Assembly (NCBI RefSeq): GCF_964019385.1
Contig: NC_088647.1
Span: 9,170,048 to 9,234,047 of the forward strand
Length of the DNA stretch: 64,000 nt
Source: Sycon ciliatum
Taxonomy: Eukaryota > Porifera > Calcarea > Leucosolenida > Sycettidae
Direction of reading: 5' to 3'
Part shown: positions 47,106-64,000 of the stretch, piece after piece
Numbering within the stretch: the first letter of the stretch is position 1
Layout of the letters: each line of letters opens with the position of its first letter
Program-made: the position numbers and the translations under genes
Notes under the pieces: generated by a model
The model's input: the letters and a program-made list of their open reading frames with translations, nothing else
What the model was told of the DNA's origin: nothing
Database searches by the model: none

Positions 47106-49299
47106 TTAACGGCCAGTGCCGTAGTTAGCACCACCAGCCTTCTGTACTTCTCTCTTGATGAAGTCGTACTCGATCTCAGGCTTCTCTGATGTTGTAAGCT
47201 CCTTAGCAAAGTTCTGTACATCGTAGATAAACAGACAGCAAAAGATGAAGTTGGCATGCCCAATACAGTGATGGAAACCACAGGGTGATGTCAAAGTCGT
47301 GCATGTACACCCAAGTTTTGTGTGTGACGAGAACTGTGTCCTACTGTGCAACACTCGATACTGGATGTGCCCCAACACACCCTCTAATTGGAGAATTTTA
47401 TGCCACAACATCAACTATGTTACGTTGTTACTGCTGTTTTGCATGATACAAGTTTAGCATTGAACGTGTGGCAAGCCCAGCACGATTCAAGTAATGATGG
47501 GCCAGGACTCTAACTGTTTACAAGAACAACTGAGTATGCTGCAATCAAAACTACTGTTGTGGACATGGAAATCCAGTCGGAGGTCAAGCAGCCCAATGGC
47601 ACTGGCAATGCAGCCGTGAGTATGCGCACGGTACACACATTCATGTAGATATATTCGCTGCAGCGCTGGTCGCATCGGATCTTGCATGTGCACTGCATGC
47701 AATGTTCTGTACGCACTGAGGGGCGGGCCATGGTCTTTCAAATGGATTTCCATGTCCACGACAGTACATGCACATCCTGAACTGAAGAGCGAACCAAGAC
47801 GTGAAGGTAGTGTACTCTGGCATCTTTGTGGCAGCTGGCTTTCAGTACAGTCAGTGGGTTCATCCAGTTACAGCCAGTACTGGTAACATTTCCATGCAAT
47901 ATATCCGGTTACTGAGGGTGCGTTTGGTTGGTACGATCTGGAACAGGATCGAACAGCTGGTGCACATGGAGCAGCCTCATGCCAACCAAACGGTTCTCTA
48001 GAAACGGAGTACGTTTCTGTGGCGAAATGTGCCAAACTTGGTGCATTCTTCAAAATGTGTATGGGTCACGATGGTCATTTTGTACGGTACAACGAGTCCA
48101 CCCCAAAAGCGTATGCACGTGATCATTTGGGACCAAAGTCGATGTTCCCACCAGGTTTCACTGTGAAAAAGTGAAACTGCTCGGTCTGCTACGTCCTTGA
48201 GGCCGGGGCAAGCAGAATATGTTCTGGCCGACCCAGAACAGGTGCAGTCCCAACCAAACGCGCCCCAAGAACACCAGCAGGAGCATCTAGACTTACAAAA
48301 TTAAAAATTCGTACCAAAAAGCTTTTTATGGAATACGATTTTTTACAACATTACTATTTTTCTAGTTTTTAATGAGCGCGTTTTTCGAGTGTGAGATCGA
48401 TAGTGCATGCTCACTTTTGCCAAGTGTTGTTAGATCTGCCACACTAATGCCGGGACACAGGGCCTAGGCCAAGGGGCGAACAAAGACACTGAGCTGCCAC
48501 TGTCACACATAACACTGTTCTCGAGCTGAGGCGGCAAGGTTAGGACGACGTCCAAGTGTAATGTACTTTGAAACCGTGTCAGGAGAAGGTGGGTAGTGCC
48601 AGTATTTGTGCCAACGAGCAACAGCCACAGCATGGCTAAAATTGGCGCACTTCTGTGACAAGCTGTGAAGGAAGTGAGCGGAACCTCAACATCCGTAGAC
48701 CAAGTGTCCGATTCGGTTTTTGTTGATGGTTGCACGGCTAGAGACCAAGGCACGAAAGCAAGCAGTCGGTGAGAAGTGTGATCAAATGTGAGCTTACCTG
48801 AACCACCTCCTTGACGGAGGCTTTGTCGGTGCTCATCTTTGCTTTCTTGAGTGGGGAGACACGCTCGCCGATCCATGTGATCAGGGCGAACTTTGCTCTC
48901 CGGCTCAGCTCATCGCCGGTCTCGATGCGAACGAAGAGATAGAGACGGTTTGCCTCTACATGGTAATGATAATAAGGATTGAGAAATATATTTTGAAAAA
49001 AACTCACAAGTCAAGAGAGTGAAGGCACGTCGAAGAGACACTCGAGTCACTAGCTTACCTTCGCACAGTGCAATGGCCTCCGCGTAGTCGTTGCCGCTTC
49101 GCTTGCAGGCAAGTGATCCATCATCGTGGTACTCGATTGCCGCCCTGCCGAGAGCAAAGAGACAGAAGGGAATTAATTCCTTGAGGCTTCCTCCTCAACT
49201 CCAGACCAGCATTTCTCCGCGAACTAACCATACGCTGGGGGTGTTATCGTCACGGACATCATGGTAAGCCTCTGAGATGGATTCACGGTCAACACCCAT
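47106..49299 (-). CDS. COTL1: Coactosin-like protein (ADF-H domain), complete, 4 exons
   Basis: F-actin-binding protein of the ADF/cofilin-homology superfamily that binds filaments without severing them; cytosolic. Exons in transcript order: 49299-49229 (ATG, MGVDRESISEAYHDVRDD), 49144-49059, 48955-48798, 47213-47106 (TAA). All borders are AG/GT (donor of exon 1 is GTTAGT), phases agree, and the product is 140 residues, close to the usual ~142. Diagnostic stretches: LYLFVRIETGDELSRRAKFA and LITWIGE (exon 3), KEVVQ-NFAKE across the last junction, and the KKAGGANY-like end (REVQKAGGANYGTGR). The last intron (47214-48797) carries a MITE. The gene is convergent with the TMEM223-like gene, and upstream of its ATG is a GC-rich region. 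Confidence 0.97.
47916..48266. mobile_element. MITE, ends GGGTGCGTTTGGTTGG../..CCAACCAAACGCGCCCC
   Basis: 351 bp inside COTL1 intron 3. Internal GAACAGGATC / CCAGAACAGG pieces are weakly symmetrical. The terminal sequence resembles hAT/Mutator-type non-autonomous elements, but no target duplication is certain. Confidence 0.8.
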
Positions 49300-49499
49300 G
49301 GTTGCAAGTGGAGGAAGAAATCAAAATTGTTTGGAAAGAAAATAACTGAAGTTGGTGTCACAGTGCAACGAAGCGAAGGTGATTTCTGTCTGTCTGTTGC
49401 TTGCAATCAAACCGCAAGCCACTGCATCGTACGCCTATCGGATGGAGCGCATGCGCGCTTGAAAGACAGCAATACAGCCGATGATGCAGTATCGTACTA

Positions 49500-50040
49500 A
49501 AGTCTGTACGCAATGCTACGCTTTTACCCACAATATGTATGCAACCTGCATTTCCCGTAGCTACCCAGCTACACAATCTCATGCACAACGTGTCCAGCTT
49601 TCCCATATCCATATCCGCGCCGCGGCCTCCCGCGCTTAGTTCGTCGCCCTGGTGACGTGTTGGAGTGGCTAGGCTGCATGCGCGCATATATATGCGCGTC
49701 GCGCCGGCGCACGTGTGCGTCTGTACGGTGTGCATGTAGTTTTGTACATATATGTACTGTACGTGTACGTCACAGCTAACGCTTCGTACTGTATGCACGC
49801 TCACGCACCGCGTACCGGCGGGCGGCCGGCCCGCGGCCGGAACGGGTGCATTTAGAAAAGCGATCCTGTCAGCTTTTCTATTATTGTGTTCACATGGCAG
49901 AAAAAACGACACCGCTATGCTACGTAAGTTTCTACGTAAGGTGCTCGGTACTTCACTTAGGCTACGTAAGTTTCTACGTAAGGTGCTCGGTATTAGATCT
50001 ACCAACGGGTGGTAGCCGCGTGCTGTGCACGTGCACGGCA
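49500..50040. promoter_or_regulatory. COTL1: CpG-rich region upstream of COTL1
   Basis: Around 49610-49860 the sequence is notably rich in GCGC/CGGCCG (for example GGCGGGCGGCCGGCCCGCGG), unlike the AT-leaning surroundings, and it lies ~300 bp upstream of the COTL1 start. 49919-49990 has a ~44-bp tandem unit containing CTACGTAAGTTTCTACGTAA. Confidence 0.45.
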
Positions 50041-50179
50041 GACATTGTGTTGCATGCAATGCAGTCCGTTTTCGGATGTGCATGCGCGAGGAACTTCCTT
50101 CTTTGGAACTGCTTCTTGCATGAGCTGTTTCGGATATTTCGTGTCCTGGCTTATTTCGCTTCGGCTCTGCTGAGACCTC

Positions 50180-50461
50180 TTTTCACGGAATATTACTCAA
50201 TGACAGGTGAGTTGACCAGTTCCCTTTGATTCATTTGCTTGTGTTGACTCTTTCATTTACGAAAAGTGTGCTGATTTTAGGTGGAATACAATAAATAATG
50301 GAAAAGCTGACAGGATCTCTTTTCTAAATTTAGCTTTTCTGCTGTCGAGGCCTCCTTTTACGGAATACTCAATGACAAGTGATCTCTGAGTTGACCAGTT
50401 TCCTTCGATTCATTTGCTTATGCTCACCCTTTCATTTACGGAAACGTGTGCTGATTTTATT
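50180..50461 (+). repeat. Diverged tandem duplication, unit ~175 bp
   Basis: TGAGTTGACCAGTT-CC-TTGATTCATTTGCTT...TTTCATTTACG.AAA-GTGTGCTGATTTTA appears at 50208-50280 and 50388-50461, each preceded by ACGGAATA..CTCAATGACA. Confidence 0.75.
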
Positions 50462-50847
50462 CGGATTTAGATCCATTCGTATCTCTTTGCCCTTGCCAAC
50501 AGTGTGCGAAGAACGCGAGTTCACCTTCTTGACGGTAAGGCTTACATTGTATGTTGCTGCTGAGGCTTAGATGTGTTGTCGAAATACTCATGTTCATTGT
50601 ACATTGGTACGTTACAAGTAAGGCACTGGTCATGATTGCTTCCGGCATTCCGTGCCCCGATCATAGGGTAGAATCTGAATTTTGCAGTGGCATAGCATCG
50701 TTGGCAGTTCCCAATCTGTAGGGGAAGGTTCAAGGACGCATTGGCCCAGGACTAGTATGCAAGATAAATTCGCATATCAGGGAAAATCTCCATTATGGAG
50801 AGGTTCATGCATTCAGTGACTTGTTTGCTTCATACGAAACAAGCCAA

Positions 50848-51182
50848 TAGGGAGGTTCTGCTATACGTGAAACGTAAAGAAATCACGTAGAGAGCAGGTG
50901 TCTGGGTTAGAGTCTACGGCTTCGCGTGTTTTGGCTCCAGATTTCTACGCGGAGATGGGGTTCTCTACGTTGTGGCACACGCAGAGAAAATTTGCTGGGT
51001 ATCGATCAACTGCATGCAGAAAACTGCCAAATATGGAAGGGAAAATTCCCAGTACACATTCCACGTGACTTCTCTAGGTGAAACGTAGAGCAGAACAGCA
51101 TTTCTTTACGTTACGGGAACGCGAAGAAAGTTCGCGTGATTCTTTGCGTCGCGTTCCCAAAACGTAGAGCAGAACCTCCCTA
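50848..51182. mobile_element. MITE, ends TAGGGAGGTTCTGCT../..AGCAGAACCTCCCTA
   Basis: 335 bp with perfect 15-bp terminal inverted repeats and an ACGTAGAGAG/CTCTACGT-like interior. TA at both ends is compatible with a TA target duplication. Confidence 0.85.
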
Positions 51183-52430
51183 CTGGGTGCAGTCTCGTCT
51201 CGTGAAAATCTCGTACGATTGGATTTGTTTACTCGAGTCTGGGCTGTTTGATTTGTGAGTAGCGCTGAGATTGCACTGCCCCAAATAAAGTTGCGTGCCG
51301 GTAGAGCAAGAATTACGATCTGCAATCTGTTTGTTGTACCTGCAAGAATGTGCTGTACATGTATCGTATTTTCTCTGTTGTTGTTTCAGTTGCCGTCATG
51401 TTCCTAAAGAAAGGTTCAGTGACTCATTTGTTTCATAAAAGACGAGTCAATGGTTTGGTCTGGCTTAGAATCTTTCGCTTTAGAAGAAATCTATTCGTGT
51501 CTCTATTGGAGAAATAATTGTATTCACTCGTTATAAAATAGGGTTAAGACAAACTCACAGAGCAAATGCCATCGGTCCCTTCATGTTCGTCCTAAGGGGG
51601 TTTGACTGGATATCATTCATACTCCCCCAAAGTCGTGTAACATTTTATTATTATGGAGTGCCTTGTTTATCTCTCAGTACCTCCAACCATATATCCTTGC
51701 CCCTTATATCCTCAGGATCAGTGTAGTTGTTGGAACAAGGTGTCGGACTCAGCAATGTATTTGTTTACATTTTAATACATGTTTATTGTTCCTACTTTGC
51801 TGTGTTGTTTTAGACAATCGTGGACTTGTAACACTTTGAAGTCATTGAACTGCTTCCAAAAGTGTTATCGACATCAACAGGATTACGATTTCACTACAAT
51901 ATGATGCCGGATGACCTTATCACGACAACCCATGACTACAATTATAAACACAGAATCAACAAAAACATCTGCGGCACGCACCTGGTTACAATTCTCATGT
52001 AAATGTGATTTAGGGTGTGGACATCTGAATTTTCTGAAAGACAAGACAATTTTATGACAGAGTCATGAAATTCTGCAACATCCACAGAATGACCTGCGTA
52101 TAAAAAAGGTATCGGGTCATCCTAATAAAGATATTATTATTATTATTATTATTATTATTATCACCGCCACTGCACTACCCATATGATTCCCCGGCAGAAG
52201 AACCTGAATACAGTGTACATCTGTCATCATACGCAAGACTAGTTCCATTTTCCGCAAGAAAAGGCTTGCACATCAATGCGTATAATACGGTATTGAATTT
52301 GATATGATACACGTACATGTAGTACATAGGGGCTCCCGTAAGAAGACCATAGGTCTGTGGGAAACACCCTAGTAAAATAAATAAAATAATAATAATAATA
52401 ATATCCTTGAGCCAAAAAAACAAAAGAAAT
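51183..52430. other. Spacer, no gene recognised
   Basis: AT-rich unique sequence with an (ATT)n tract at 52136-52161 and (AAT)n near 52384-52402. No convincing exon. Confidence 0.4.
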
Positions 52431-52846
52431 TATAGCAATAAAAACTGCTTTATGGCAGTTTTCTAAAAAAAGTTATTGTGTTCTAGTCCATGGACCCCGT
52501 CTAAAAAGTAAGAAATTAACGAAATGTGATAGCCGAAAATTAAAATTTCACACAAAACCTCACAATAATCACACACAGGATGCGAGACGACCTTTTCCCC
52601 TCGTGGTCCTCTTTCACATGCAAGCATGTTGGCGCAGTCCATGTACTTGTACAAGTACAAGTGTCGGAATAAACAAGTGCCGTACTATAGGATCTTCAAG
52701 TGTCGTGATTATTGTGAGGTTTTGTGTGAAATTTTAATTTTCGGCTATCACATTTCGTTAATTTCTTACTTTTTAGACGGGGTCCATGGACTAGAACACA
52801 ATAACTTTTTTTAGAAAACTGCCATAAAGCAGTTTTTATTGCTATA
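52431..52846. mobile_element. Large fold-back MITE with ~145-bp inverted arms
   Basis: Left arm 52431 to ~52577, right arm ~52702 to 52846, nearly perfect reverse complements (TATAGCAATAAAAACTGCTT at the outside, CACAAAACCTCACAATAATC inside). Loop of ~125 bp. Begins and ends TATA, consistent with a TA target as in Tc1/mariner-type MITEs. Confidence 0.9.
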
Positions 52847-53080
52847 TATTATGGGGTTTTCAGCTTCTGACATAACGACGTAACGTTGCTACTGGCTACG
52901 GTCGACCACCGGTCATGACGTCAGCTACATTTACAAATCTTGATCCCTTTTTTTGCCAAAAATGTCAGATGAAGTTTTGATGGTCACGTCACAGCATGGT
53001 TCATGCCATTATTATTATGCATTTTTATCATGTTTATGCCTTATGGCCATGGAAGTTATGTTGAACTGGTTACTGAGTAG

Positions 53081-53398
53081 CTAATCAGCTTGCCTTGCTC
53101 CTTGCCTTCCTTTCCTTCTAAGATTAGATCCTTGCTCATTTCTGCTAGACAATGCACTGTTTTCTCTAATAACCAAGGCCTCGATGAGAAGCGACCTGAG
53201 CTGGTGTGCCCAGATTTCAGTGTTTGACGATTTTGATTTCTTTGAGACAGATGGTTTCAACGCTTGCTCTCCTGCAAGCAGTGAACTGATACTACCGGAC
53301 ATCCTCCAGCATTGCAACAAAGAGTAGCTGGACTGAAGCCGGTGAGGCCTGGTGGACATACAGTAGCTTCTGCCCAAGTAGTACAGCGCGTGGATCAC
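53081..53398 (-). CDS. Uncharacterised ORF, possible retroelement C-terminal remnant
   Basis: 105-codon open frame on the - strand, stop at 53081. The end (RSLLIEALVIRENSALSSRN) is reminiscent of the C-terminus of GIY-YIG nuclease domains in some retroelements (L-I-E-x-L-x-I-x-x-x-x-P-x-L-N pattern), but the similarity is weak and no RT lies next to it. It could equally be chance. Confidence 0.2.
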   Translation of the reverse strand: MIHALYYLGRSYCMSTRPHRLQSSYSLLQCWRMSGSISSLLAGEQALKPSVSKKSKSSNTEIWAHQLRSLLIEALVIRENSALSSRNEQGSNLRRKGRQGARQAD

Positions 53399-53565
53399 AG
53401 CAATTTTTTTACTTTCAACTCTTCAACTCTTCGTACATTGCCATTGGACTCACTCGGCAAGTGCAACAATCGTGAATAGTGTGCAATTCAGTGAACGTAC
53501 AACCTCTATCACGGTGCTCAACTGCAACTGGCTGGTTTGTACCATTTCAACCCATCGGAGAAGTG

Positions 53566-63486
<9,921 letters not shown>

Positions 63487-64000
63487 GTGAGTTGGATACT
63501 TCTTTGGCGTCGGTGTATTATCACTGTCAGTTTGTTGCGCTCATACACATGTGGCAAGCAGGTTTGTGTGGAAATAACTCCTTGACAGCCATGCAGCTCA
63601 GCGCCTTTGACACTGCTGCAGACATATTTGCCTACTGGTGGCTGGGTTTTTCGTACGCCTCCCTTTGTTTTTACGTATTCGCAGTGTTCGCGTATGTTTG
63701 CACGAGGCCAATATTTTCCATAATGTCCACGATGTGGGGGCGGCATTGTTGTGTGGTGTAGACAGCAGACCTGCTGCATGCACGTAATAGGGAGTCGCTG
63801 ATGAAGTAGGTATCCTACAGGTTTGGGTAGAAACTACTTCTTTCGGTAGAGGTGTTCGGGTTTTTTTACTCAAAAAGGGTATATTCTACTTTCCTCTACC
63901 GGCTCTACCAGGAAAAAGTTGGTAGAGCTACGGGATTTCCAGCAAGATCAAGGATTTGTACGCAACTCCATACAGAAGAGAAACATTTCGCATACATATC
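63487..64000. other. Right-edge intron sequence
   Basis: Intron of the RRM/SR gene after the GTGAGT donor. 63825-63920 has an imperfect inverted pair around TTTCGGTAGAG / CTCTACCGG. No further exon seen. Confidence 0.4.

Noticed and set aside
49358..50229. Frames of 241 codons (-) and 127 codons (+) upstream of COTL1
   Set aside because: They overlap the GC-rich promoter and a small tandem repeat. No recognisable domain, and composition follows CpG content.

Overview
The window is eukaryotic: every protein-coding gene is split by GT-AG introns, and the genes are metazoan (a KCC-type K-Cl cotransporter, a septin-7-like GTPase, coactosin-like protein, a TMEM223-like protein and an RRM/SR-rich protein). 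Intron density, the many short inverted-repeat elements and the retroelement family suggest a marine invertebrate, possibly a sponge or another early-branching animal. The species cannot be fixed from the sequence alone.

Region 1 (1-16685) is a microsatellite island. It is more than 11 kb of near-perfect (ACT)n, with two blocks of the hexamer variant (ACCACT)n. Four retroelement bodies sit directly in the repeat: a + strand reverse-transcriptase element (1722-4365), a - strand relative (9364-11264), and two almost identical ~398-bp bodies (5230-5628 and 14833-15230). Both long bodies encode a reverse transcriptase followed by a CxC..H..C zinc knuckle and a PD-(D/E)xK-like nuclease region. That architecture belongs to site-specific non-LTR retrotransposons. 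A 200-bp run of N (16686-16885) ends the island.

Region 2 (17371-32996) is a divergent gene pair. The KCC cotransporter (- strand; its 5' half, exons 1-6, is present) and a complete 13-exon septin (+ strand, 432 codons) have start codons 858 bp apart. In both genes the exon phases agree across every junction.

Region 3 (32997-49299) starts with ~5 kb of gene-free sequence rich in TG repeats and inverted-repeat elements. A probable TMEM223-like mitochondrial membrane protein (+, 38030-44800) follows, convergent with a complete coactosin-like gene (-, 47106-49299).

Region 4 (49300-64000) has a GC-rich probable promoter, about 4 kb without a recognised gene, and an RRM/SR-rich gene (+, from 53566) that runs off the right edge. 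Its introns hold a tRNA-like SINE, two abutting piggyBac-like MITEs sharing a TTAA, and a fold-back element with a second fold-back nested in it.

The most unusual content is the retroelement-in-(ACT)n island. About twenty different fold-back/MITE families fill introns and spacers downstream. Several (TG)n arrays lie immediately upstream of 3' splice sites.
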